NCBI RefSeq assembly: GCF_016595675.1
Contig: NZ_JAENJH010000002.1
Span: 186,001 to 250,000 of the forward strand
Reading direction: 5' to 3'
From: Prauserella cavernicola
GTDB lineage: Bacteria > Actinomycetota > Actinomycetes > Mycobacteriales > Pseudonocardiaceae
DNA: 64,000 nucleotides
Below are positions 54,962 through 63,199 of the stretch, piece after piece. Each line of letters begins with the position of its first letter. The stretch's first letter is position 1. The translations under genes and the position numbers were made by a program. The notes below the pieces were generated by a model, which worked only from the letters and a program-made list of their open reading frames with translations, did not search any database and had not been told where the DNA came from.

Positions 54962-55141
54962 AGGTCATTCACCGTGTCCCTCACACGTGTCGCGCCGTCC
55001 GGCTTCCCCACCGAACGGTATCGACACGCACGTGCTACCACCGAGGGTAGCGGGACACGTGGGACCAATGCGACGGCTGTCGAGGGCAATACCTACGGCG
55101 TACCGGACACGCGGGGTGACGAACGGCATGTCCGGAGCGCA

Positions 55142-55954
55142 TCAGCCCTGCTGGTGCGGCCTACCGAGTTCCACCGAACGGTCGCGGGCGGCCTCGATCG
55201 CGTCCAACAAAGCGGCGCGAACTCCGTGCTTCTCGAGCTCCCTGATCCCGTTGATGGTCGTTCCCGCGGGCGAGGTGACCGCCTCGCGCAGCAGCACCGG
55301 GTGCTCCGCACTCTCGTTGAGCATCTTCGCGGCGCCGACCGCCGACTGGACGATCAGCTGCTCGGCGACCGCACGCGGCAGGCCGAGCAGGATCCCGGCA
55401 TCGATCATGGCCTCGACGAGGTAGAAGAAGTACGCGGGACCGGAGCCGGACAGCGCCGTGACGGCGTCCTGCTGCGACTCGGGCAGCACCAGCACCTTGC
55501 CGACGCTGGAGAGCAGCTCCTCCACCGTGCGGACGTGCTCGGCGGTGGCGTGCCTGCCCGGTGAGATCGCGCTCATCGCCTCGTTCACGAGCATCGGGGT
55601 GTTCGGCATGACGCGCACGACCGGAGTGCCCTCGGCCAGCCTGCTCTCGTACAGCGCCGTCGGCAGCCCCGCGCACAGCGACACCACGAGCGAGCCGGGG
55701 CCCACGAGCGGAGCGAGCTGGTCCAGCACGGGCTCGATGTCCTGGGGCTTCACGGCGACGACGAGGACGTCGGCGCGCTTGGCGGCCTCGGGGACCTCGG
55801 TGCTCGCGATGCCGTAGCGCTCGGTCAGGTCGGCCGCGCGCTCCGGGTGCCGCTCGGTGAACAGCAGTGACTCGGGCGCGCGGCCCGCGTGCAGCAGCCC
55901 CGACAGCAGCGCCTCACCGATCTTGCCCGCACCCAGTACAGCGATTGTTGACAT
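55142..55954 (-). CDS. proC: Pyrroline-5-carboxylate reductase
   Basis: Last step of proline synthesis, NAD(P)H-dependent. 270 residues with Rossmann start MSTIAVLGAGKIGEALLSGL, VRVMPNTPMLVNEAMSAISP near 115-134 and the C-terminal active-site stretch LREAVTSPAGTTINGIRELE. Length normal. A proline dehydrogenase gene lies two genes upstream on the same strand. Confidence 0.95.
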   Translation of the reverse strand: MSTIAVLGAGKIGEALLSGLLHAGRAPESLLFTERHPERAADLTERYGIASTEVPEAAKRADVLVVAVKPQDIEPVLDQLAPLVGPGSLVVSLCAGLPTALYESRLAEGTPVVRVMPNTPMLVNEAMSAISPGRHATAEHVRTVEELLSSVGKVLVLPESQQDAVTALSGSGPAYFFYLVEAMIDAGILLGLPRAVAEQLIVQSAVGAAKMLNESAEHPVLLREAVTSPAGTTINGIRELEKHGVRAALLDAIEAARDRSVELGRPHQQG

Positions 55955-55963
55955 GGCCCGACT

Positions 55964-56788
55964 CTAAGGTGCGGGGGCGAGCGCGAGTTGGCGCGCCTGG
56001 CACACCACGCGGCCCTGTGCGTCCACCACGAGCGCGTCGGAGTCGAACCAGCCCTCCTGCACCGACCGGCACTCCACGAGCACGCGCAGCCAGCCTGGGG
56101 CGGGCCGCGTGCGCACGAGCGCGGTCAGCTGCGCGGTGGGCGCCCAGCCGAAGCGCCCGAGGTTGAACACCACGGGCGGATTGATGTCGCCCGCGAGCAA
56201 CGCGAAGTACGGGTCGGGCTCGCCGTCGCGCGGACGGACCCACAGCCGCAGCCGGGGCGGGTCGCCGGTGCGGCCGACGAGGTAGCCCGCGGTGGAGGGG
56301 TCGACCCGGACGTCGCAGCCCTTGGCGAGGTTGAACACGCCCTCCGAGGTCTCACCGGAGAGCGTGTGGGCGTTGGCGGGGGGCTCGGCGGGCAACGGCG
56401 GCACGTCGCTCCACACGGGCCTGCGCAGCGGCAGTCTGCCCGCTGTCACACGCGCCTCGACGCAGCTGCGCCCGCGCTGTTCGAGACCGACGGCGACCAC
56501 GGTCGCGCGGCGGCCGATCTTGCGGATGTCGGTGCGCAGCAGCACGGGCCCGACCGCGGGCGGCCGCAGGAACTCCGCGCTGACCACCGTGGGGTCCGTC
56601 GGCGGCTCGCCGCGCTCGGCGAGCGCATGGACGGCGGCCTTGGCCAGCAGCGCCACGAGGAAGCCGCCGTGCGGATGGCCGCCGATGGACCACTCGTGCC
56701 GCAGGTCCGCTGTGAAGGTCCCGTCGCCGAGCGACCTGGTCGTGCAGGCGGCCCCGAACGACGTGGGGTCGTAGTCGACGCTGCTCAC
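55964..56788 (-). CDS. Acyl-CoA thioesterase family (double hot-dog) protein
   Basis: 274 residues. Two hot-dog-like halves: the first with DLRHEWSIGGHPHGGFLVAL and VVSAEFLRPPAVGPVLLRTD, the second with RFGWAPTAQLTALVRTRPAP and DSDALVVDAQGRVVCQARQL. This matches thioesterase-like proteins annotated as TesB-related. Substrate not known. GTG at 56788 overlaps the proline dehydrogenase stop as GTGA; the open frame continues upstream only because of GC content. Confidence 0.75.
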   Translation of the reverse strand: MSSVDYDPTSFGAACTTRSLGDGTFTADLRHEWSIGGHPHGGFLVALLAKAAVHALAERGEPPTDPTVVSAEFLRPPAVGPVLLRTDIRKIGRRATVVAVGLEQRGRSCVEARVTAGRLPLRRPVWSDVPPLPAEPPANAHTLSGETSEGVFNLAKGCDVRVDPSTAGYLVGRTGDPPRLRLWVRPRDGEPDPYFALLAGDINPPVVFNLGRFGWAPTAQLTALVRTRPAPGWLRVLVECRSVQEGWFDSDALVVDAQGRVVCQARQLALAPAP

Positions 56789-57723
56789 GAACGGCTGACC
56801 AGGGCTCGTAGGAAGAACGCGGTGTTCGCGGGCCGTTCGGCCAGCCTCCGCATCAGGTATCCGTACCACTGCTCGCCGAACGGTACGTACACACGCACGG
56901 TCTCCCCTTCCGCCGCCAGCCTGACCTGCTCGTCCGGCCGAACCCCGTACAGCATCTGGTACTCGTGGGTGCCGCTCCGGCGCCCGTACCAGCGAGCCCG
57001 TTCGCCCAGTACCGCGATCAGCCGGGGGTCGTGCGTGGCGAACATCGGGTAGCCGCCCCCGGCGAGTAATACATTCGCGCAGCGTATGTAACTCAGATCG
57101 ACTTCGCTCGCCTTCGCGAAAGCAACGTCGGGCGGCGCGGCGTAGGCGCCCTTGCACAACCGCACCCGCGAACCCTCGCCCGCGAGCGCCTCGGCGTCGG
57201 CCTCGGTGCGGCGCAGCGCGGACTGGAGCACCGCACCCACCGACGGCCACGTCGCGCGCAGCTCGCGGAGCACGCGCAGAGTGCGGTCGACGGAGTCGTG
57301 CTCCTCCATGTCGATGGTCACGGTGGTGCCGCACTCGTGGGCGGCCGCGCAGATGCGGGCGGCGGCATCGAGCGCGAGCGCCTCGTCGGCGCGCGCGCCG
57401 AGGGCGGAGAGCTTGATGCTGACCTCCGCGCGTCCCGTGAGGCCCCCGGCCCTCAGCGCGTCGAGCAGCTCCACGTACGCGCGCGTGGCGGCGTCGACGG
57501 AGCCGGACTCGCCCGCGTTCTCGCCGAGGTGATCGAGCGTCACGTACCGACCGGTGGCGGCGAGCTCCGAGACGGCGCTGCGCGCGTCCTCCACTCCCTG
57601 CCCGGCCACGAACCGGGCGACGACGTTCCTGGCTCCCGGCGTCGTGGACACCAGACGCCGGATCCTCTCGCTGCCCGAGGCAGCGAGAATCAACGATCGC
57701 AACGGCTCCACGGTCAGAACCAT
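56785..57723 (-). CDS. Proline dehydrogenase (monofunctional)
   Basis: 312-residue FAD-dependent TIM-barrel enzyme oxidising proline to pyrroline-5-carboxylate and feeding electrons to the quinone pool. Motifs: VSIKLSALG near 101, TIDMEEHDSVDRTL near 136, VRLCKGAYAAPPDV near 187, HEYQMLYGVRPDEQ and the C-terminal substrate signature YGYLMRRLAERPANT. It contains a run of rare codons near residues 211-219 (AGT, ATA, GTA) including TTA for Leu219 (57067-57069). It is next to proC by one intervening gene. Confidence 0.9.
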   Translation of the reverse strand: MVLTVEPLRSLILAASGSERIRRLVSTTPGARNVVARFVAGQGVEDARSAVSELAATGRYVTLDHLGENAGESGSVDAATRAYVELLDALRAGGLTGRAEVSIKLSALGARADEALALDAAARICAAAHECGTTVTIDMEEHDSVDRTLRVLRELRATWPSVGAVLQSALRRTEADAEALAGEGSRVRLCKGAYAAPPDVAFAKASEVDLSYIRCANVLLAGGGYPMFATHDPRLIAVLGERARWYGRRSGTHEYQMLYGVRPDEQVRLAAEGETVRVYVPFGEQWYGYLMRRLAERPANTAFFLRALVSRS

Positions 57724-57776
57724 ACGTGCCAGTAGGCGGAAATCGATGTCCGCATGCCCTTGAGTTGATCTTGACT

Positions 57777-58571
57777 TCAGCCCAGGTGGAGCCGCGCGTA
57801 CAGCAACGCCTCGCCCAGCTGCTTGGCACGCTGCGCCAGATCGCGAGCACCGCGCGTGTTCACCTCGAGCACGATCTGTCCGGCGAACGACGTCCGCGTG
57901 AGCCGTTCCAGCAGCTCAGCACAGGGCTGGGTGCCACGGCCCGGCATCAGGTGCTCGTCCTTCGGGGCGCCGGAACCGTCCGCGAGGTGGACGTGAGCGA
58001 GTCCGTCACCCATGCGGTCGGCGAGTGCGAGAGCGTCCATGTCCGCGGCCGCGGTGTGGGACAAATCGAGGGTGTAATGCGCGTAACCCTCGTCCGTCGG
58101 ATCGATCGAGGGGCGAAACGCGGAGACCCGGCTGGTGCGGCTCCCACCGGGAGGCCGGACCTTGAACATGTTCTCCACGGCGATGTCGACGCCGCTGCTC
58201 TGCTCGAGCTCGGCCACCAGATCGGCGAACGCGTCGCCGTAGCGGCGCTGCCAGCGAAACGGAGGATGCACCACGACGGTGCGGGCCTCGAGCTCCATCG
58301 CGGCCTCCACCGAACGGCGCAGGCGCACCACGGGATCGGGCGACCACACGCGCTGCGTGATCAGCAGCGACGGCGAGTGCACGGCCAGCACCGGCACCCC
58401 GGTCTCCCTGCTGCGCTTGCGCAGTGCGGGCACGCTCTGGCTCTCCGGGTCGGCCCACACCATCACCTCGACCCCGTCGTAGCCGAGTGCGGCGGCGAGC
58501 TCGAACCCCGTCCGTGCTCGCAATGGCCACACCGACGCCGTCGACATCCCGACGGGGATCGCTGCGCTCAC
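57777..58571 (-). CDS. Sugar phosphate isomerase/epimerase-like TIM barrel protein
   Basis: 264 residues of the xylose-isomerase-like AP-endonuclease superfamily. Visible metal-site features: EVMVWADPESQSV, VVHPPFRWQRRYGDAF, IAVENMF, LDLSHTAAADMDAL, HVHLADGSGAPKDEHLMPG and VLEVNTRG, i.e. His, Glu and Asp ligands at the usual strand ends. Substrate unknown. Corresponds in position to mycobacterial Rv0498. GTG start. Confidence 0.82.
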   Translation of the reverse strand: MSAAIPVGMSTASVWPLRARTGFELAAALGYDGVEVMVWADPESQSVPALRKRSRETGVPVLAVHSPSLLITQRVWSPDPVVRLRRSVEAAMELEARTVVVHPPFRWQRRYGDAFADLVAELEQSSGVDIAVENMFKVRPPGGSRTSRVSAFRPSIDPTDEGYAHYTLDLSHTAAADMDALALADRMGDGLAHVHLADGSGAPKDEHLMPGRGTQPCAELLERLTRTSFAGQIVLEVNTRGARDLAQRAKQLGEALLYARLHLG

Positions 58572-58574
58572 GCG

Positions 58575-59978
58575 TTATCTGGAGACGAGCAGCAACGCCG
58601 CGGGTGACACGGTGACCACGAGCCCGACCAGCAGTGCCATCACGGTGGTCTGCAGGTCGTCCGCGCGGCGGACCTTACGCACGATCCACACCAGACCGAC
58701 CGTGACCACGAGCGCGGCGATCAACGCGGCAGCGGGGAGCTGACCCCACAGCCAGTTGAAGCCGAGCCACACGGCGGCGCCGCCGGCGACGCCGAGCGCG
58801 AGCTGCCCGGCAAGCACCAGCCACTGCTTGGCAGGCGACGCGGCTTCCTCGTCGTCCTCGTCGAGCTCGTCGGCATCGTCGTCGAGCGCGCGGCGGTCGT
58901 CGGCGCCGTCGTCCTCGTCGTCGTAGTTGCCGTCGTAGGTGCTGTCGTAGGCGTAGTCGTCCTCGTAGTCGGAGTCGTACTCCGAGTCGTAGTCGTCGTG
59001 AGCAGGCCCGTTCAGCGGGTCGTCCTCGAGCAGGCCGCTGCGGTAGCGGTCGCCGTTCGCGTCGTCCTCGTCGTCGAAGTCCGGCGTGAAGAACCCGGTC
59101 TCCGGGCCCGCGTCGGGGTCCTCGTCCTCCTCCACGGGCGGAGCAGGAGGCACGGCGGGCATCACGCCCACCTCGGTGTCCTCGTTCTGCGTGCTCTGCC
59201 GCTGGCGACGCCAGTTGGCAAGGCCTGCTGGCGGCTCGTCCGGGAGCGGCGCGTCCTCGACGGACTGGCCTGCCACGGCGGGGAACTGCTCGGTGCTCGG
59301 CTCCGGCGGCGGGGGCGGAGCCCCGCGCGGCGGCCTGCGTCTGCGCGGCGGCATCGGGAACCGGCCCGTGCCGGGTCGCGCGGGAGCGGGCGGCTCAGGG
59401 CTGGCCGGCGCCTCCGCGGGTGCGCCGTCGAGACCGTCGAGCCGCGCGGCGAGCGTGCCCTCCGACGCGGACTCGGGCGGCGGCACGCGCCTGCCGGGTC
59501 CGGGTGGCGGACTCGCGGGCTGCAGGCCGTTGCGGGTCACGCCGTTGACACCGCCCATCGGCGGGCGCTGCGGTGGCTGGGGCGGCCTGCCACCGTCCTC
59601 GGGAGCCACGGGAGGGGGCGGGGGCACCGGGTAGCCGCCGGTGCCCTGCGGGGGCGGCGGCACGGCCCTCGGCGGCCTGCCACCCCGCATCGGTGCTGGT
59701 GGCGGCGCCTCGTCGGTCTGCTCCGCCGGAGGTGGCGGTGGTGGCGGTGGTGGCGGCACGGCACCGTTCGGCCTGCCCACACCGGGAGGCGGCGGGCCCT
59801 CGGCCCGCACTCGCTCGATGATCGCCTGCGGCGCCGTGTCGCTGATGCTCGGCGCGTCGTCTTCGTCGGCAGCGCGACGTCGCCGACGGCGCGATGCGCC
59901 ACCGACCTGTCCGCCATGCTGGGCGAGCAACTCGGCCACAGTCTTCTGCGGCCGCTCGCCCTCGCTGTCTCGAGTCAT
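58575..59978 (-). CDS. Large Pro-rich, acidic protein with two C-terminal membrane helices
   Basis: 467 residues. The start MTRDSEGERPQKTVAELLAQ followed by GASRRRRRRAADEDD matches mycobacterial Rv0497. Residues 60-290 are Pro/Gly-rich with polyproline runs, 290-380 are highly acidic with repeated Asp-Tyr pairs, and two helices (about 390-415 and 420-460) close the protein. A scaffold or envelope role is possible; no enzymatic motif. The ATG at 59978 is preferred by homology; a GTG three codons upstream has a better-spaced AGGCGA. Confidence 0.72.
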   Translation of the reverse strand: MTRDSEGERPQKTVAELLAQHGGQVGGASRRRRRRAADEDDAPSISDTAPQAIIERVRAEGPPPPGVGRPNGAVPPPPPPPPPPAEQTDEAPPPAPMRGGRPPRAVPPPPQGTGGYPVPPPPPVAPEDGGRPPQPPQRPPMGGVNGVTRNGLQPASPPPGPGRRVPPPESASEGTLAARLDGLDGAPAEAPASPEPPAPARPGTGRFPMPPRRRRPPRGAPPPPPEPSTEQFPAVAGQSVEDAPLPDEPPAGLANWRRQRQSTQNEDTEVGVMPAVPPAPPVEEDEDPDAGPETGFFTPDFDDEDDANGDRYRSGLLEDDPLNGPAHDDYDSEYDSDYEDDYAYDSTYDGNYDDEDDGADDRRALDDDADELDEDDEEAASPAKQWLVLAGQLALGVAGGAAVWLGFNWLWGQLPAAALIAALVVTVGLVWIVRKVRRADDLQTTVMALLVGLVVTVSPAALLLVSR

Positions 59979-60030
59979 CCTTTCCACCGTGCCCGTCGCC
60001 TGTTGTCTGCGTCTAGTGTGAACCCGGCCG

Positions 60031-61002
60031 TCATCCGCGCCGACCCTGGCCGGTCATGAGGCCCATCTGGTCCCCGCCGTTCGAGTGGTCCAACCGTCGC
60101 AAGATGACTCCCTCACGCAGTGCCCACGGGCATATTTCCAGGGTTTCCAGTGACAGGGCTCGCATCGTGGCCTGTGCCACGAGGGCACCCGCGACCAGCT
60201 GATGTGCCCTGCCCGCGCTCACGCCCTCCAGCTCCGCGAGATCGGAGGAGGACATGCGCGAGACGAACGAGATGAGCTGCCGAAGTGCCGTGTCGGTGAG
60301 CACCCGTCGCGCACGCGGACCCGCCGCGGACGGAGCCGCGCCTGTCAACCGGGAGAGTGAACGGAACGTCTTCGACGTCGCCACCACCCGGTCGGGCTCG
60401 CCGAGCTTGGCCACGCGCTTCGCGAGGCCGCCGAGCTGGTCCTCCAGCCACGCTGACGTGGCCACCAGCTCCGACCGCGTCGGCGGGTCCTTGCTAAACC
60501 GGGTCCTGGTGAGGCGGCCGGCACCCAGCGGCAGCGACTCGGCCAGCTCGGGCTCCTCGTCGATACCCATCGCGACCTCGAGCGAGCCACCGCCGATGTC
60601 GAGCACCAGCAGCTTGCCGGCCGACCAGCCGAACCAGCGGCGGACTGCGAGGAACGTCAGCCGCGCCTCCTGCTCGCCGGTGAGCACACGCAGCTCCACG
60701 CCGGTCTCGTCGGCGACCTTGCTCAGGACCTTGCTCGCGTTGCTCGCCTCCCGCACGGCCGAGGTGACGAAGGCCATGACCTCCTCGCAGCCCAGCCGCC
60801 CGGCGGCGTCCTTCGCGGACTGCACGGCGCGGACGAGGTCGTCGATGCCCTGCCTGCTCAGCTCACCGCTCTTGTTGAGCTGCTCGGCGAGCCGCAGCAC
60901 CGTCTTCTCGGAATGCATCGGCGTGGGGTGGGCACCACGATGGGCGTCCACCACGAGCAGGTGGACGGTGTTCGACCCGACATCGAGTACCCCTAGGCGC
61001 AC
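60031..61002 (-). CDS. ppx: Exopolyphosphatase / guanosine pentaphosphatase family protein
   Basis: 323 residues of the Ppx/GppA actin-like fold. Phosphate-1 loop VRLGVLDVGSNTVHLL at the N-terminus, VTSAVREASNASKVL, EQEARLTFLAV and phosphate-2 loop VLDIGGGSLEVAMG near 150. Could hydrolyse polyphosphate or pppGpp. It lies 46 bases after regX3, which fits phosphate control, and in mycobacteria Rv0496 is nearby too. No ribosome site precedes the GTG; a -10 motif does. Confidence 0.9.
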   Translation of the reverse strand: MRLGVLDVGSNTVHLLVVDAHRGAHPTPMHSEKTVLRLAEQLNKSGELSRQGIDDLVRAVQSAKDAAGRLGCEEVMAFVTSAVREASNASKVLSKVADETGVELRVLTGEQEARLTFLAVRRWFGWSAGKLLVLDIGGGSLEVAMGIDEEPELAESLPLGAGRLTRTRFSKDPPTRSELVATSAWLEDQLGGLAKRVAKLGEPDRVVATSKTFRSLSRLTGAAPSAAGPRARRVLTDTALRQLISFVSRMSSSDLAELEGVSAGRAHQLVAGALVAQATMRALSLETLEICPWALREGVILRRLDHSNGGDQMGLMTGQGRRG

Positions 61003-61010
61003 GGGGTTTA

Positions 61011-61016
61011 ACGGTA
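61011..61016 (-). promoter_or_regulatory. Candidate leaderless promoter of ppx
   Basis: Minus strand TACCGT, eight bases before the ppx GTG, the same hexamer as in the rex promoter. The expected start falls within two bases of the start codon. No clear -35. Confidence 0.35.
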
Positions 61017-61048
61017 CCCGGCTTCCTGGAACTCTTGTGCCGCGCTCG

Positions 61049-61744
61049 TCACGTCTCGAACTTGTAGCCCAGTCCACGCACCGTGACCAGGTGCCGAGGC
61101 GAGCCAGGATCCGGTTCGATCTTGGACCGCAAACGCTTGACGTGGACGTCGAGCGTCTTGGTGTCACCCACGTAGTCGGCACCCCACACGCGGTCGATGA
61201 GCTGGCCGCGGGTGAGCACGCGACCCACGTTGCGCAGCAGGTACTCGAGCAGGTCGAACTCCTTGAGCGGCAGCGACACCTCGTCGCCGTCGACGGTCAC
61301 GACGTGCCGCTCGACGTCCATGCGCACCGGGCCCGCCGCCAGCACCAGCGGCGCCAGCTCGCCCTCGCCGCCGCCACCGGGCTCGCCGCCCCGCCGCAGC
61401 ACCGCGCGCACCCTGGCGATCAGCTCACGCGCCGAGTACGGCTTGGTGACGTAGTCGTCGGCGCCCAGCTCGAGGCCGACCACCTTGTCGATCTCGCTGT
61501 CCCGTGCGGTCACCATGATCACCGGCACGGCCGAGCGCTGCCTCAGCTGCTTGCACACGTCGGTGCCGCTCATGCCGGGCAGCATCAGGTCCAGCAACAC
61601 GATGTCCGCGCCGTTGCGGTCGAACTCGTCGAGCGCCTGCTGGCCAGTGGTGGCCACAGCGGCGGTGAAACCCTCCTTGCGCAGCAAGAAGGCGAGCGGG
61701 TCGGCGAACGACTCCTCGTCCTCGACGATCAGCACCCTCGTCAC
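61049..61744 (-). CDS. regX3: Response regulator RegX3 (OmpR family)
   Basis: 231 residues. Receiver domain with acidic pocket VEDEE, phosphorylated Asp52 (VLLDLMLPG) and VTKPYSARELIARV, then an OmpR winged helix (LPLKEFDLLEYLLRNVGRVL, TLDVHVKRLRSKIE, TVRGLGYKFE). Orthologue of mycobacterial RegX3 and Streptomyces PhoP, which control the phosphate-starvation response. GTG overlaps the senX3 stop as GTGA. Confidence 0.94.
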   Translation of the reverse strand: MTRVLIVEDEESFADPLAFLLRKEGFTAAVATTGQQALDEFDRNGADIVLLDLMLPGMSGTDVCKQLRQRSAVPVIMVTARDSEIDKVVGLELGADDYVTKPYSARELIARVRAVLRRGGEPGGGGEGELAPLVLAAGPVRMDVERHVVTVDGDEVSLPLKEFDLLEYLLRNVGRVLTRGQLIDRVWGADYVGDTKTLDVHVKRLRSKIEPDPGSPRHLVTVRGLGYKFET

Positions 61745-62952
61745 GGCGTGGTTCCTCCCTGTTCGGTGCTTTCCGGTCCGGTCGCCACGAGTTCCCCGGC
61801 GTCCTGCTCCTGCCTCGGAGCGGGAGCCGACCCGTTCTCGGAGCCGGCGTGCGCGGGAATGCGCAGCGTGAACGTGGAGCCGACACCCTGACTGCTCCAC
61901 AAACTCACGTCGCCGCCGTGGTTGGCGGCGACGTGCTTGACGATCGCGAGGCCCAGCCCGGTGCCTCCGGTGGCTCGCGAACGGGCCTTGTCGGCGCGGT
62001 AGAAGCGCTCGAAGACCCGCTGCTGTTCCTCCTCGGCGATCCCGATGCCCCGGTCGGTCACCGCGATCTCGATGAACGAGTCGACGAGGCGCCTGCTGAT
62101 CGAGACCGGGCTGCCGGTCGGCGAGTACGCGACGGCGTTCTCCAGCAGGTTGGACAGCGCGGTGACCAGCAGCGTCCGGTCGCCCTCGACCAGCAGCCCG
62201 CTCGGGCCGTCGGTGGTCACGGTGATCTCGGCCGACTCCGCGGCGAGGCGCGTGCGGCCGAGCGCCTCGCGCACCACGGCGTCCACCTCGACGACGTTGA
62301 GCTCGGGCAGCCGCTCGGCGCCCTGGAGCCGCGAGAGCGCGATCAGCTCGGTGACGAGCTTGCCGAGCCGGGTGGACTCGCGCAGGATCTTCTCCCCGAA
62401 CCGGCGCACCTCGTCGGTGTCGTCCACCGCGTCGAGCACGGCCTCCGACAGCAGCGCGATGGCCCCGACCGGGGTCTTGAGCTCGTGGCTGACGTTGGCG
62501 ACGAAGTCCCGCCTCGTGGCCTCCAGCCGCACGGCCTCGGAGTGATCCACGGCCTCGACCACGGTGAACCCGTCGTCGAGCGGCCGGACCTCGGCGAGCA
62601 CGGCCTCGGGCTGACGCCCGCGCACCTCGAGCGGCGAGATGTCGATCTCCAGCGGGTCGCCGGTCTGGATCACGAACTCGGCCGCCTTGCGGGCGCGCAC
62701 GTCGGCCTGGTTCAGCCGGATCAGCCCCAGCGTCTCGGCGCGCTTGTTGTGCAGCACGAGGTCGCCGAAGCGGTTGAGGATGAGCACGCCGTTGTTCGAC
62801 GACCGCACGAATCGTTCGAGCAAATCAGCGGCGGTAGGACCGACCGGTCTGCGCTCCAGACCCCCCGAACGGGTCCGGCCGAGCAGATAACCGGCGGCAA
62901 GGCCGACCACCAGTGCGGCGGTGGCCAGCGCAAACCAAGCAGGCGCCGTCAC
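61741..62952 (-). CDS. senX3: Sensor histidine kinase SenX3
   Basis: 403 residues. One N-terminal helix (5-25), a PAS-like domain (about 45-140), HisKA with His156 in NVSHELKTPVGAIALLSEAV, and an ATPase domain with N, G1 and G2 boxes (TALSNLLENAVAYSP, DRGIGIAEEEQQRVFERFYR, GTGLGLAIVKHVAANHGG). The short Pro/Glu-rich tail follows. Partner of RegX3. The GTG at 62952 coincides with the predicted transcription start. Confidence 0.94.
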   Translation of the reverse strand: MTAPAWFALATAALVVGLAAGYLLGRTRSGGLERRPVGPTAADLLERFVRSSNNGVLILNRFGDLVLHNKRAETLGLIRLNQADVRARKAAEFVIQTGDPLEIDISPLEVRGRQPEAVLAEVRPLDDGFTVVEAVDHSEAVRLEATRRDFVANVSHELKTPVGAIALLSEAVLDAVDDTDEVRRFGEKILRESTRLGKLVTELIALSRLQGAERLPELNVVEVDAVVREALGRTRLAAESAEITVTTDGPSGLLVEGDRTLLVTALSNLLENAVAYSPTGSPVSISRRLVDSFIEIAVTDRGIGIAEEEQQRVFERFYRADKARSRATGGTGLGLAIVKHVAANHGGDVSLWSSQGVGSTFTLRIPAHAGSENGSAPAPRQEQDAGELVATGPESTEQGGTTP

Positions 62953-62958
62953 GGGGGC

Positions 62959-62964
62959 ATCGTA
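62959..62964 (-). promoter_or_regulatory. Candidate leaderless promoter of senX3-regX3
   Basis: Minus strand -10 TACGAT (TAnnnT) with six bases to the senX3 GTG, so +1 would be the G of the start codon. No Shine-Dalgarno and no obvious -35. Confidence 0.45.
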
Positions 62965-63081
62965 AGCACCCGAGTGGGTCTACGGCCTAGTGTTGGCAGC
63001 CTTCTCGTGACGGCCGTGACACCTCTGGGGCACTTGTTTTCCAGCAGGTCGGCGCTGGTTCACCTGTTCGTCGCAATCCGT

Positions 63082-63100
63082 CGATCTTGGCGCAAGATCG
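63082..63100. promoter_or_regulatory. Palindrome upstream of senX3
   Basis: Perfect inverted repeat CGATCTTG-GCG-CAAGATCG, 130 bases upstream of the senX3 start. It is flanked at 63058-63064 by GTTCACC, the core heptamer of PHO boxes, but without a clear second repeat. An operator is more likely than a terminator, since it is 100 bases past gpm1. Confidence 0.4.
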
Positions 63101-63159
63101 GCTCATTCGATCGAGTCGACCTCGCCTGGTTCGTGTTCGGAGAGTCGTAACCTTCGCGG

Positions 63160-63191
63160 CGCGCGCCCCACGCCGGGACGCGGGGCGCGCG
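63160..63191 (-). terminator. Terminator hairpin after gpm1
   Basis: 10-bp perfect stem CGCGCGCCCC (63160-63169) with GGGGCGCGCG (63182-63191), 12-base loop. It starts nine bases after the gpm1 stop. All-GC stem without U-tract. Confidence 0.6.
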
Positions 63192-63199
63192 ACGAGGGG

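Noticed and set aside
58900-59770. Repeated GTCGTC and GGTGGCGGT runs
   Set aside because: They encode the acidic and polyproline regions of the Rv0497-like protein, so they are codon repeats rather than a DNA element.
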